NCBI RefSeq assembly: GCF_050908995.1
Contig: NC_135119.1
Location: forward strand, 24,395,001 to 24,459,000
Direction: 5' to 3'
DNA: 64,000 bases
Source of the DNA: Andrena cerasifolii
Lineage: Eukaryota > Arthropoda > Insecta > Hymenoptera > Andrenidae
Of the stretch, positions 25,801 through 37,000 are shown one piece after another. The notes under the pieces were generated by a model that was not told the origin of the DNA, did not search any database, and was given only the letters and a program-made list of their open reading frames with translations. The translations under genes and the position numbers were made by a program. Position 1 is the stretch's first letter. Every line of letters begins with the position of its first letter.

Positions 25801-28800
25801 AAAAACCCAACGCTATTTCATAGTTCCACCGTGTAGGTACTCGATTCCATCCGTTGCGGAGAGTCGCGACATAGACGTCGCGAGCGTTCGATTCGGAGTG
25901 CCACAAAAATATCTTGGGCGAGCGGTGTATTGTCCGTTCGCTGGCTTTCAGTGGCTGGCAACAATGAGAGACAATGGTTGACCCGACTCTCCCGCCGCGT
26001 TTCTGCGCCTCGTATCTGTCGGCTTTTTATTTAGCCCGCTTTTGTTCATAGGCTCGTGTCGATCGCTGCGCATTCTGGGTCGAAGACCTTCGTCCTGCGC
26101 TGTCCTCGGCCGGCGCACGAAGGTCGCAGGCCTTTATAGGGGAAGATGAGTAACGGGCCGAAACAGCTTCGCGCTTCGTGCGTAGATTGGTAAAGAGTGT
26201 CGTGGCCGCGACTTGCTTGGCAATTAAACCTCTCTGCGCGCAACAGCAGCCCGCTTTGCCTTCGACGCGTTTGGTTATCCGTTTCCATCACGCTCGGACG
26301 GCTAATGGCGATGATTCTCGAGGGGCCGTTTTGAGGACGAGACGCAAAGTTAGGTAGTAACGAGGGTGGAGACGGGTGGATTGATTCGAGTAGCTTTTCA
26401 ACATGGACTCCTTTAAAGGGAACCTCTGGCTCTTCCCTCAATTACGCGGACCTCTGCAGCTATCTTGTAATAAGTTCTCGGAAATAGGAGCTGCGAGGGA
26501 AAAAAGTAGGCGGATTTCGCAACAGCTCGATCCGGAGCACGGTAATTACAATAATGACGACAATGTTAAGAATTACGCGCCGAAGGAAATAATATGCACG
26601 GTGCCGCGGGCTTAGAGAATAATAGAAGCAGAGCCCTCGGGGGCGCGCGGAACACCGTCTCCTGTCAGGGTACAGGATGCTTTAGAGCTCTGGGTATGTA
26701 CAAACTTAATTGCAGGGACAGAAATGACGTAATGAACGTAAGGTGCTCATTTCTGCTCATCTCGTATTTTTCTTGTTATTAGGTGCGTTACGTTTGGACT
26801 ATAGTTGCAACAGAATAATTCTAAATTATTTAAACATTTACGCGAGTGTTGCACGAGCTTGGGGCAATGCATACATAGGTCGCTATTTTTTATGAGCAGA
26901 AATACGGACATTTAGAGCATTATATATTTAATTACAAATTACTAATAGTTAAACATCTTGAAATATCTTTCTTAAGTAGTTTTTGAATTGGCTGATTTAG
27001 CATTAAAGAATTAATCAATTACTCTGCAAATTTTGATCGCAAACAAATTTTTTACACCTTCTTTATGACGAGTTACCTCTTAAGGGGAGGTTCCGGTCTA
27101 GAGCCCAAAAAATAGGTGATCTTTAGGAATTAATTAGAAGAAAACTACTATATATAATTTACTGGGGCAATACATACATCGCTGTTTTTCATGAGCAGAA
27201 ATACAGACATTTAGAGCATTATAATATTAAACTAGCGTCCCCCTGTCGGCTTCGCCCGAGATATTAGCGTGACTGCTTCATGTTTATTAGAATTAACATC
27301 TTTTAAGGAAATTAAGTATTTTGAAAAAAAAAAGGTTAATTTCTTCATAATATTTCGGAAAGGATAACATTCTCTCCTTTGGGAGATTTACTTTCCCTTC
27401 AGCGCAGCATATACCAGGCGCTTCTTCGTTCCATGTTAATAACGCGTTTTTGAGACATGCTACATAGCCTGTGTCCGTCCTAGAGTATCCAGGAGTAACG
27501 TGTTAAAATTTGAGGAAGGTCGGTTCAATAGGTCTTGAGTTTTGCGCGAACATAAAAATCGGCTCCCTCTTTATATAATAGTATAGATTACAAATTACTA
27601 ATAGTTAAACATCTTGAAATATCTTTCTTAAGTAGTTTTTTGAATTGGTTGATTTATTATTAAATAATTAATCAATTGCTCTGCAAATTTTGATCACAAA
27701 CAAATTTTTTACACCTTCTTTATGACAAGTTACCTCTTAAATGAGCAGAAATTATTATTAAGAAATTATTATTAAAAAATTATTAAGTATTTGTATAGTA
27801 CATTCACCTTATAGCAATTTTAGACAAAATTTTAGGAAAATTTTTCAGCTAAAACTGCTATTCTCTTTAAATATCCACCATCTGCACAAAACTTAATATT
27901 TTGACGAATCGCTAAGTACTTCCGTAGGAAATGTCACGTAAATAATGAAGATTCACAGTTTTTTATCCTACGTCAAAATACATATACGGGACTTCTACTG
28001 GTAGCCGTGGAGAGTGTCTTTTCAAAAGCTGCAGGAATGAAGGGGCACCAGCACCGCCATTTTGATTAAAAAAGACCATTACAATTTTTTTTATATACCA
28101 TAAGACATGCAGAATAAAGCCCCTTAAAAAGTTTTTTCATTTACTTTCTAATGTCGCCCCAAAAAATTCTGAAACTTACGTACGATTTTCGGGCCTCCAA
28201 GTTGCCTAACCCCTTAAGTCTTAAGTTATTCCACGCGCCTCCGATTCTCAGCGATCAAAACGTGCTGGGTTGCAGGTTCATGGGGGTTTGCGTGCACGAG
28301 GGTCAGCTGCACGCCCTGACGGAGTATATAAACGGGGGCAGCCTGGAGCAGCTGATCATGGCGAGGCACACGCCGCTTCCTCACCTGATCAGGATGAACC
28401 TGGCGAGGGACGTGGCGCGTGGCATGACCTACCTTCACAGCCGCGGCCTCTTCCACCGCGATCTCACCTCCAAGAACGTCCTGATCAAGAAGGACGAGAA
28501 CACATCGGAGATGACGGCCGTGGTAGGCGATTTCGGGTTGGCAGCCAAGATCCCCGATCCCAGCTCAGGCTACAGGCTCAGCACCGTCGGCAGTCCCTAC
28601 TGGATATCGCCAGAGTGCTTGAAGGGTCAGTGGTACGACCACAGGTCGGACGTCTTCTCGTTCGGGATCGTGGTTTGCGAGCTGATCGGCCGCGTGCCCG
28701 CCGATCCGGACGTTCTGCCACGGTCAGATAACTTTGGCCTCGATTACCTGGCCGTGGCAGAGATCTGCGCCGCGGCTGATCCGCCGCCGGCCTTCCTGCA

Positions 28801-31657
28801 GCTCGCCTTCCATTGTTGCACGGTGAGTAGGATGGAACACCGCCTAGGGGCCATTTTCATCCTGGGGGATTAAGGGCGAAGCCCTATTTAGGACGCTAGG
28901 AGTAAGGTGATTCTTGGGAATTTTTTTCTAAGAAACTGTTAAGCGGATCTTTTCCAAACTTTCAGGGTATTTTAGTTCACATTCAAACAATAAAAATTAA
29001 TTTTTTCGTTACAAAGTGTTCGGTAGAAATGGAGATATAGGAACACGTTCGTTAGGGCTCGCGCGCCGGAGTTGCAAATTTGCGATTGTAATGGTGGCCC
29101 AAATTCTTCCCTGAAATAAAGAAACCAAGGTTCTTCTTATTTCTAGTATAATTACATTGTAATTATATCCATTTCTACCGAACACTTTGTAACGAAAAAA
29201 TTAATTTTTATTGTTGGAATGTGAACTGAAATTCCCTGAAAGTTTGGAAAAGATCCGCTTAACAGTTTCTCAGAAAAAATTCCCAAGAATCACCTTATTC
29301 CTAGCGTCCTAAATAAGGCTCCACCCTTAAGACGTTTGCCTCTTAAGGGGTTATGCCTAGTCAGGCGGTCGAAAAGAGGCGAATATTTGTGAATTTTTTT
29401 TGAAGAAGCGGAAGCGTATATTTTTACAGAACTTTTTGCGCTTAAAAGAGCAACATTTAAAGAACATTTGGTAATTTTTTCATAGAAAAATATTTGCGTT
29501 TATAATAAAATAACAAGCGACATCCAAGAAGCATTTTTAAAAATTTGGTTTTGCGGTGAACACTGCCTTTCGGAACCAGATTATCAAAAATCGAAATACA
29601 AAAAAGATTTCGTTAAGTAATATATTAATGTATCCTCTGATTTATGGAGGGAATTTCCGAAATATTAATTTAAAACAAAATGGCGGCTATTTAAAGTTGA
29701 AATCATGATTTTTTCGTGCAAAAATAACGCGAAAGAAATCAGGATTTCAACTTTAAATAGCCGCCAGTTTGTTTTAAATTAATATTTCGGAAAAATCTCT
29801 CCGCCAATCGGAAGATACATTAATATACTAACGTAATATTTTTTGTTTCATGATTTTAGACAATCTGGTTCCGAATGGCAGTGCTCACCGCGAAAGCAAA
29901 TTTTTAAAAATGCTTCTTGGATGTCGCTTGTTATTTTATTATAAACGTAAATATTTTTCTACGAAAAAATTACCAAATGTTCTTTAAATGTTGCTCTTTG
30001 AAACGCAAAAAGTTTTGTAAAATTATACGCTTCCGCTTCTTCAAAAAAAAATCACAAATATTCGCCTCTTTTCGGCCGCCTGACTAGGTATAACCCCTTA
30101 ATTCATCCGTTTATCGCGACTTTATCACTTGGGCGAACTTCTTCGGGCCCGTTCTCTATCTAATTTGCGTCGAGCACACCTACATTCGTGCCACGTCTTC
30201 CTGTTCGAATGAATCCATCAGAGGAGGCTCGGGTTTGCTTTTAGTACGAGCCGAAGTCCAGGCCCACTTTCCCTGAGATCACGTCCAGCTTGGACAGCCT
30301 AATCGCCGGCTACGAGGACGAGTCGAAGAGCAGCATCGGCAAGCGCCAGTCCGTGGACCCTACTCTGATGTCCAGCATGGACGAGATAACCCGGGAGGGC
30401 CGGACGACGAAGCGGAAGACCGCTCGCCTGAGGAGCCAGTCGGCGGACGCGCGAGGCTGCGACAACGCGACACCGTCCGACAAGGCTAGATGCCACTCCG
30501 CGAGGAGGGTGGCGGAATTAGCGAGCAGAAGGGACCCGCATTACCGACCCATGACGGCGAATCCGTTCCACGCGCTCGGCGGCGTCAAGAAGATCCTCGG
30601 CGACCTGTTCTCCAGCTGCCTGGAGCTGCCGTCTCTAGAGGACGTCAGGCCGAGCGTGACCGATGCTATCGCCAAGTTCAAGCCCGCCCAGAACGACAGT
30701 ATCGCGAAGATCTTGGACAGGAAGAAGCCGAACTCGGAGCCTAGCAGCCCCACCGCCAGGAAGAAGTGGGAGCGAAAGGTGTGTAATCTATGGGGGATTG
30801 GTTTTTGGTTTGACGACGGGGTTGAGACTTTTGGAAGATGGCGGGAACACCCTTAAACGTAAATCTAACACCCGAACTCACCGACGCTCCTACGGTAGCA
30901 ACTGATCGTAAGAGCAACGGGATATATCGTGATGGATCCGGTCAGCATACGACCGCGATAGTGTAGCGCAACGCTCAGTTACCTGCCGTCCACTTGTCGT
31001 GTCCAATTTATCCAAGTATCTACAGTACGTATGAAATCTATAGCCCCGCTAGAAAGATCGTGTCCCGATAGAGCTAATTAGAACCCGAGGACAATGCGCC
31101 TGGCGTATCGCAATTAAGAGGAGCTCGGAACCGTTTGCTTCCAGGTGGCTACGAAGGTGGGCGCCGCGAGTCTGTTCACCCATCCGCTGTTCCGGGACGG
31201 CTGGGAGCCGAGGCGACGCGGCAGCTGCGAGTCCGGCTTCTGGAGCTGCGTCGGCGAGGATCTGAGCCCGGAGCCACCCAATCGCCGGCACACCTCCACC
31301 CTCAGCAGCTCAGCGGCCAGCAGCGTGTTCCTCCTGGACGATCACCGTACCAGCTCGATATACACCGACTCCTCCGAGGACATAGCGAGCCTGGGCGGCG
31401 GCGACTCCTGCTGGGAGGACAGGCTCAGCGGCATCGGGTCTTCCAGCAAGACTATCTCAAAGATAGTCGAGTATTTCGAGAGGAAGCAAGCCGGCAGCTT
31501 GAGGCTGGCCGACCACGACGCCGGCTCCAGTCGACTGACACTGCTGAAGGCGAGCCTGGAGGGACCTCTCCCTCTGTGCAGCATCTCCGCTGCTCAGAGG
31601 CTGGTCGTCTGCGAGGGTGCCGTGCGCAGCAAGCTGCCCCTCTTCGACAAGAAGTGA
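16767..31657 (+). CDS. TESK (cdi-like): TESK/center-divider-type protein kinase (partial, 4 exons visible)
   Basis: Spliced CDS 16767-16888, 28276-28822, 30245-30778 and 31145-31657 gives 571 residues and a stop. All junctions are GT/AG and phases agree. Seen: ATP-binding Lys in VMVLK (residue 13), alpha-C Glu 27, catalytic loop HRDLTSKN (HRD 101-103), DFG 126-128, activation segment VGSPYWISPE, and ADPDVLPR typical of TESKs. Residues from about 240 on are a Ser/Arg-rich tail without a recognised domain. Known of the family: TESK and LIM kinases phosphorylate cofilin and regulate actin; the Drosophila member is center divider. The order of motifs and the wording around HPNILRFMGVCVHEGQLHALTEY separate it from other tyrosine-kinase-like kinases. 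The glycine-loop exon and N-terminus are missing from the visible part; the first visible exon starts just after where EVxK should end. No start codon is therefore assigned. The first visible intron (11.4 kb) and second intron (1.4 kb) are loaded with MITEs. Confidence 0.94.
17166..17600. mobile_element. Family I palindromic MITE
   Basis: Outer arms carry AAACTTTGTGAATATGTAGG / CCTACATGTTCATAAAGTTT and inner arms TTTTGTGTTATAACTCG / CGAGTTATAACACAAAA around a short centre. A related copy lies at about 52180-52890 and end fragments near 17827-17872 and 45105-45140. It sits in the 11.4-kb TESK intron. Confidence 0.7.
17601..19448. other. Intronic non-coding stretch
   Basis: 17700-18110 is AT-rich with a family I end fragment (17827-17872). 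18150-19140 is a GC-rich unique island with ORFs on both strands but no recognisable protein. Lies in the TESK intron. Confidence 0.35.
19449..19765. mobile_element. piggyBac-like MITE (317 bp)
   Basis: TTAA at 19445-19448 and 19766-19769 flank CCCTCCGTGGTCAC / GTGACCACGAAGGA. CCC-starting termini at a TTAA target are classic for piggyBac derivatives. No ORF. Confidence 0.75.
19992..20992. mobile_element. Family C mariner-like MITE, split by a family A insertion
   Basis: TA at 19990-19991 and 20993-20994 flank AGGTGAATGTCCCAATTTG / AAATTGGGACATTCACCT. The element is about 371 bp once the family A insertion at 20337-20962 and one TTAA copy are discounted. Confidence 0.8.
20337..20962. mobile_element. 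Family A element nested in family C
   Basis: TTAA at 20333-20336 and 20963-20966 flank GGGGACCTTTCGGTCTAGAG / CAGACCGGAACCTCCCC, in the opposite orientation to the copy at 3639. The related C copy near 27735 keeps the unfilled site CCTCTTAAATGAGCAG. Confidence 0.88.
20995..23614. other. Intronic stretch, one possible LINE relic
   Basis: 21000-22060 and 22740-23290 are unique, GC-moderate sequence without recognisable protein. Around 22075-22413 an ORF ends ..DNIDFFPNAVSTFRNWVSRIL.., which resembles the C-terminal end of non-LTR reverse transcriptases and is followed by AT-rich sequence; this is tentative. Confidence 0.3.
23615..23842. mobile_element. hAT-like MITE (228 bp)
   Basis: Termini CAGAGTTGGGCAAATGTAAT / ATTACATTTTGCACAACTCTG-like, almost fully palindromic, flanked by GTGGCGAG and GCAGCGAG (6 of 8 match), consistent with an aged 8-bp target duplication. 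Sister copy at 43954. Confidence 0.75.
24540..25215. repeat. AT-rich satellite-like array (TTTAATATT units)
   Basis: Roughly 680 bases are dominated by TTTTTAATATTTAATA repeats. A block ATTAAACATCTTTATTACTC..GTAAAAGGCKAGGCCTTTT is embedded three times (near 24832, 24928, 25114), so the array grew partly by duplication of larger units. Confidence 0.85.
25226..25530 (-). mobile_element. Possible LINE 3' end (- strand)
   Basis: Read on the - strand, it ends GGCATATGAAATAAACATAC followed by a (TAC/TAG)n-type microsatellite, like the 3' tails of insect non-LTR elements. No reverse-transcriptase frame was recognised. Confidence 0.3.
25531..26730. other. Intronic unique stretch
   Basis: Moderate-GC unique sequence. 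A 151-codon + strand ORF (25526-25981) and - strand ORFs overlap it; none has recognisable motifs or splice context. I treat them as chance frames. Confidence 0.35.
26731..27748. mobile_element. Nested family C / family A / retroelement-tail cluster
   Basis: Order: family C fragment (26731-27083), truncated family A (27084-27166, after CTCTTAAGGGG), another C fragment (27167-27236), an unrelated insert of about 355 bp (27237-27590), and the rest of C (27591-27748). The last part contains CCTCTTAAATGAGCAG, the empty version of the site filled by family A at 20333. Confidence 0.7.
27237..27590. mobile_element. Insert ending TTATATAATAGTATAGAT
   Basis: It starts ACTAGCGTCCCCCTGTCGG and ends GGTCGGTTCAATAGG..TTTATATAATAGTATAGAT. 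This start and end pattern occurs in widespread insect repeats whose class I will not assert from memory. It interrupts a family C copy, which fixes the boundaries to within a few bases. Confidence 0.5.
28276..28822 (+). CDS. TESK (cdi-like): TESK exon with the main kinase lobe
   Basis: Starts after gggttgcag with a single base that completes the split Arg codon, then FMGVCVHEG. It holds hinge residues TEYINGG, the HRD and DFG motifs, the activation loop and the F-helix region WYDHRSDVFSFG. It ends at HCCT before gtgagt. Read-through of the donor meets a TAA at 28871-28873 that lies inside the TTAA target of the adjoining MITE, so a retained intron would truncate the kinase after HCCT plus 16 residues. 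Confidence 0.95.
28874..29326. mobile_element. TTAA palindromic MITE in TESK intron (453 bp)
   Basis: TTAA at 28870-28873 and 29327-29330 flank GGGCGAAGCCCTATTTAGGA / ..TCCTAAATAAGGCTCCACCC. The arms pair over about 200 bp (for example CGTTACAAAGTGTTCGGTAG / CTACCGAACACTTTGTAACG). No ORF. Confidence 0.85.
29347..30097. mobile_element. Family B palindromic TTAA element, copy 1 (751 bp)
   Basis: TTAA at 29343-29346 and 30098-30101 flank GGGGTTATGCCTAGTCAGGC / GCCTGACTAGGTATAACCCC. The two halves are inverted copies of each other almost to the centre, where TTTCAACTTTAAATAGCCGC closes the hairpin. It lies in the TESK intron between exons 28276-28822 and 30245-30778. Confidence 0.9.
30245..30778 (+). 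CDS. TESK (cdi-like): TESK exon: end of kinase domain and start of tail
   Basis: Acceptor ctttttag-type run (gcttttag) before 30245; phase 0 on both sides. The first residues YEPKSRPTFPEI complete the last helix of the kinase domain. The rest is a basic, Ser-rich tail with a hydrophobic segment FHALGGVKKILGDLFSSCLE that may be a docking helix (inference). Donor follows ERK at gtgtgt. Confidence 0.93.
31145..31657 (+). CDS. TESK (cdi-like): TESK terminal coding exon
   Basis: Acceptor gcttccag before 31145, phase 0. It encodes 170 residues (VATKVGAASLF to KLPLFDKK) and TGA. The segment is rich in Ser, Gly and acidic residues with short conserved-looking blocks (SLFTHPLFRDGW, SSIYTDSSEDI, ISKIVEYFERKQ). 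Codon use is GC-rich like the other exons. No domain is recognised. Confidence 0.92.
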   Translation: MATKVGAASLFTHPLFRDGWEPRRRGSCESGFWSCVGEDLSPEPPNRRHTSTLSSSAASSVFLLDDHRTSSIYTDSSEDIASLGGGDSCWEDRLSGIGSSSKTISKIVEYFERKQAGSLRLADHDAGSSRLTLLKASLEGPLPLCSISAAQRLVVCEGAVRSKLPLFDKK

Positions 31658-34600
31658 TACGCGTCGCTGGCGCGTCTTAGAGTTCGTTCCTTAGGGTTTC
31701 TAGGTTTTCTCCCGATATTTATAATTCCCGCGTAGACCGCGTGCGTCTCGGAGATACGCTTCGACGTGAGCTGCGCCGCGAGAGGAGCCAACATCCATGC
31801 GACCAGAATCGTGGAAAGGGAGCACCAATCGGGACACCTCCGTGTGAGGGGCAACGTACACCTGGGAAGCGAAAATATAGGATAGATTTGAAGAATGTTT
31901 TTTTCGGTGGAGAAATGTTTTTATCAAGGAAACATTATGCACATTAGAAAGGTCATACTTGAGTCTATGAAATGTGAAATTTTCGTTGAAAAATTCGGAG
32001 AAGAAGCTGTAAAATAAAGTAACCATATTCTCGCTAATTTTCATCTGAAACACAAAAGGAAAATTATTCTAAGAATAGACAAAAAACGGAAAAAATTCTT
32101 CAGATCCATTCTAATTTTTCACCTCCTAGGTGCATATTTCCGCTTAAGTTTCGCCGGGGAGAAGCGCGTCGAATGATCGCGCCCGCGTGCGGAGAGGCTG
32201 AAAACGAAGGAATGGAAGCACGGACTATATTTCCATCGAACTTTGCCATTCGGCGGAGCTCGTGGTGATTTCGAACTGACCATTCGCTGGGCACAGAGTA
32301 GAGTACCTTGGGATTAAGTTCGGCGGAGATATAGCCGGTCAGCAGACGCTTCTCTCTAAAATCTAGCAACCTGACTGTGATGTTTTTTGATAATCTACAT
32401 ACATTATTGACCCATAACGACTAAGTTTGATGAAGCCGTCGGCGCCAGTTGGTCCTTTCACGCCGCAGCGATCGTCCGATGGTTTCTCCTCCGCCGCGTT
32501 CAGGGACGTTTTAAAAGTTTCATCCGTAGCCGGTGCAATGAGACAGCCGGTAAATCAGACAACACTCCTCCCTGTACGTACGTCAGGCAAGAGTAAAAGA
32601 ATATCAGTGGTGTTCCACGTACAAAAAGGCGGGGCGTTTCTTGCGTTAGGTCAGGATACTTAAAATTCTTCGACAGCCAACGCGCAGGATGGTAAAAGCA
32701 GTGATCGTGGATTTTTGCAGATGAATTTTATGTTACGATACCGTTGGTTGACCCGCGAGACCCGTGACTATAGGTTTCTTTATACGGAGTACTTTGAAAC
32801 AGACGTAGAGTGGAAAACACTGAGCGTCCCAGAGGGATCGAAGGAAGCAATAGACGTTTCGTTTCGCGACTGCGGCTTGGTTGCCAGTAAAGAAGCGCTG
32901 CTCACGTTCTCACCTTTTGCAGTGCCTCGCAGTTCCTAGTTAGCCACCTCCGTCCTTACCCACGTCGACCGACATTTTACACACCGCTGTGACGACGATA
33001 GAGATCCAGATACGATTCGGCTACGTTGAGCACGATTTTGGTACGTTAGAGTCCCCTCCCCCCCCCCCCCGGTTCCTCTCTTGCTTAGCTCAACTTTTGC
33101 ACATTGTTACGTTTGGCGCCGACATCGGACGTTGACATTATCGTTGGACGCGTTACTCTTGCACCAGTGACGGTGGATACTGAAGCGGACACCCGGGCAC
33201 TGCCACCGATGTACAAGAGAAAAAACGGCACTTTTTTTTCGTCAAAAAAGAGAGCTGCTTTGACTAACGCGCTCCGCGCTCGCAGTGGGTCGCCGATGAA
33301 TCGCGATGTTCATCGAAATTCTCATTAAGCCGACGAGCGTTGTCTCCGGTCCGCTGTTGAGGTGATACGGACTGGAAGAGCGTAATTGCTACTTGTAAGA
33401 TTTTCATCGGTTCTCGAGGCTCCGTCGAGAACTTGGAAACCCGCAGCAGCACTGGGTGTATTAAATTTCTTCGAGTTAATAGGATTATTGTTTGGAATTC
33501 ATATCGTAGAAAGACTGGGTTATTGGACTGTTGATCGATGCAACCTACGCTTTGCATCTTACGTGTGACAGGGTTAGCGACGAAGAGGAGATGATCTCTT
33601 GTGATCGTAAACGCGAACGGAAGAGACGGAAGAGACAATGAACTCGTCTTCTTTTCAGTGGCACCACTAGGTGCCACCTTATATACGATATATATATATA
33701 TTATCATCAGTGACATTGCGTACTGCCGTCTTCTTTCATACGGTAAAACCGTGTAGGTTCGCCAGACACGAGAAATTCATCAGGGCCTATGCTGTGCTTA
33801 GACGAGTTTTTATTACACTTTTGATCGAGCGAAGGATCCACTTCCCCGGCGTCTCGACGCGACTTCGAGCGCGTCGCGAGCGTGTCGTAGGTTAGCACTC
33901 AGGATACGAAGAGGGAGACATATAGTATATTTTGTTGACAGAGATACCGCGTTTCCTGAATATTTTTGTTGACGTAAAATTGGGACGATGGTCCACTTTG
34001 GAAACAGGTAGAGAGAGACGAAGAGAGTGTGTATGCGTGTAAGAGAGAGAGAGAGAGAGCAAATGAAACTGATCTAGTCAGTGTATTATCGTGGCGGCCT
34101 TATATTTTGTATGTCGTAGCGCTAATAACTTAAGTGTTCCAAGGAATGTAGAGAGAACGATCGTTCAGAATAGCTAAACTTATTTCGTCGACACTGCGAG
34201 ACAAGAGCGAGCTGTGTTTCGCGACGGTCAGAGTAAGGCAAACGGAACTCGTAATGTACATGATTAATATGCGTTGAGTGCGTGTGTGATTTTCGAAAAG
34301 TCGCGTGTGTCCTTTGGCCGCCTCCTCGAGACCGAGTCTCTGCTGTTTTATAAAGTAGCCGGGGCGCGAGATGTTGGCCACTCAAGGTCACTGAGCAACT
34401 GTCCCCCTACCATACTCATTCAGCCGGTTCCACCGTACCGCTCGGTTCTCCCCTTCCCGCTGCGTTTCCCCCGCCCCGCTGGCTGTAAGTAGAAAGCGCA
34501 TACCAGCTGATACATACGCTCTATTTCCAAAACAGAAAGGCAAGCCGGCGTGTACTGTAAACGTGTGTGATTCACGGTGATCTTGAGTATAATTCAGACT

Positions 34601-36330
34601 CGCTGACTCGAGGCGCGGCTCACCACCTGGCAGAGAAACGAGCGGGATGTGGCACGGAGGACATACTGCTTTTTAGTTGCTACTCGAGTACAGTGTCCTT
34701 CGAGTGGCTCGAATCGTCTTCCTGATCATGAGTTCTCTTCATGCTCTCCGTATTCTCAGTTAGCGTGATTCCCGCTACAGCTGGTAGTCTCGGAGTGCAC
34801 GCCATGCCGCGAGTAAACGTTTCTTTTGCCTCCAATTGTTGTTAGATACGCTTTCGAGGATGCTGTACTGGTGTAGCGAGCGAAGTTGAGGGACAGTTCG
34901 GTAGCTACTAACCTGGCGCGTCAGCGTGAATCGTTTCGTCGCCCTGGTTGCGGGACGAGTCGAACCAAATTTCTACTAGAGTGGATAGGCTACTATACCT
35001 TTTTACTTGTCAGAGTTCGTTCACGGGTTCTACTTGATAAGACTGCGTGTTTGTTAAATATGTATGTAAGTAGTAAGTTCTTGATGATTCGCAGTCCCTT
35101 CTTCCTTGCCTAACGGAATGCACCAGGACAAAGACTCCTACCTTTCCTTTCGAGTCGGTACGAAGCTAATTTAGAACGCCTACGAATATCTCTTTGGATT
35201 TAAGGATAAAGATAGATGCGCGGGGCAGAGTTTAGGTTCCAATGGACAGAGATGTTGAAAGTAGCACAGCTGCTACTTCCCGCTAATTCAATATTCCAGT
35301 CTAACATTTTGTCATCTCTTTTCAGGATTCTGCTGGAAACCAGATATTCCTAGCTACCGTTAAACGTGTGCTCGCTTGTTTCTCTTGAGTCGCGTTGGTC
35401 TCGATTTTCGAATGAGACCACTCTTATTTCCAGCTGCATCGCCAATTTCGAGAGACCACCCCCCTACGTCGTTGCTGCGAGTCTTCTTCTTCTTATTTAA
35501 CCTCCCAAGAAAGATATTCAAGTGTTCTGTTCTCCATTGTTACTCGTGCATCGAATCGGCCGTGTAGAACGATGCGTTCTGTTTTCGACGCGTCAATCGG
35601 TACCTGAAGAAACGTAGAAGCAAGGACTGCGAATTGGATTATTTTTAATAGTCGCGGACATATCAGGAACGGGGCATATCCTGAGAAAATTCGTTGCTCG
35701 CGAAGGATGATCGTTGAATGGAGCGAAAGAGAGCGAGAGTGAGACAAGGGGCGTAGAGTTTAAGGGGCGAGGAGAATGAGAGATCGATAGGGTAAATGGG
35801 TGAAAAGAAGTACGTCGGACATGTAAGACCGAGAGGCGCATTTTTCTTCTTAAAGATGGTTATTTATTTTAAGTAAAAACAGGTATATATATATATTATT
35901 ATATAGATACACAATTAGAAGTCCACTTAAATCGTCTCTTCCAATAGTTTTTGACTATCGTCTTGCGTGGCCCGTGATGGCCACGCGTAGACACCCTAGC
36001 TGTACATACTATTACGAGGAAAAACAATATAATATTTCAGCGAAACGTTGTTCGCGATTTCCAAGATACGTCGGGTCGTTATATACAAAAGGGGGTTGGA
36101 ACAGCAGCGGGATGTCGCTCTTACGATCCTCCGGCTCGACATAAATAAAACGCGATTCGGGTATACAGATGACGATGGTACTGAGGATAATAACAATTCT
36201 AATAACTAAGAATTAATAACGAATGTGAAAAAGAACAGAATTCAGCGAAGCTATATATATATATATTATATTATATATATTGTAAAAAAATTCCTATATA
36301 CAAAAATAAAGTTAAGGCTCCAATTTTTAC
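31658..36330 (+). other. Probable long 3' UTR of the TESK gene
   Basis: About 4.6 kb after the TGA has no coding exon I can support and no inverted-repeat elements, in contrast to everything around it. AATAAA occurs early at 32013-32018 and again at 36305-36310. The second follows TA-rich tracts and is a plausible distal cleavage signal. A GA-dinucleotide run (about 34040-34058), a poly-C tract (about 33056-33071) and TA repeats near 33685, 35885 and 36252 are present. Extended 3' UTRs are common for insect neuronal transcripts, but this reading is inference and needs RNA data. Confidence 0.5.
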
Positions 36331-37000
36331 CAAAAAAAGAAACAGGTTCTTTAAAGCATTCTTCGTGACATCCTTCGTGCCCGATAAATTACAACGCAGT
36401 TTCCAAATGTAACAGCGATTAATCAACGTGTAAAAACGAACAACGATGTCTTGAGCATTCTCTTCTCACCAAGAAGTGGCAAACTTGTCGAAATTGGCCC
36501 CAAAATGAACCCAGATTAGGAGCCTTCAACAGAAAGTTCTGGAGGATAGACTTCTGCAAAGATTGAACACTTTGCCTAATGTTTATCATGTGAGGACCTT
36601 CCTTTGGCAGATTTTAATGCCTCTAAAGATGCTTGCAGGAGCCGATCTAAAGGTAAGATTCCAGTTACGTTTGATTGCAGTTAACACCGAGGACTCAACA
36701 GGAAAATAACGCTGAAAACTTGAAACCAGCGGCTGCAACAAGCTTCCAAGTAGTAAAGAAAACAGAACAAAATCGTTGGGACACTGGATGGTCCCAACTC
36801 GGAACATGTCATGGCAGGAATACAAACTAAAAGCCTCCTACAGTAGATCCTAGATGCTCACTAATCAGATCTTCCTTCCACAGCTCTAGCAGACTTAGTT
36901 ACCCATTTGTGGAGAAGATTCCCCGTAACAACTCTGCAAGTATTTCCTTCCAACGTGGCTTTCCAATACCATTTAATGCATTTACGTTCAACGTCTCACT
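36331..37000 (-). other. Lipase 3' UTR / convergent intergenic gap
   Basis: About 670 bases separate the lipase stop from the proposed end of the TESK transcript. No canonical AATAAA was seen on the - strand here; a GATAAA variant lies near 36580 and AATAAA-like sequence near 35867 would make the two 3' UTRs overlap. No repeats are visible. Confidence 0.4.

Noticed and set aside
28270..28731. 153-codon + strand ORF
   Set aside because: Out-of-frame shadow of the TESK kinase exon.
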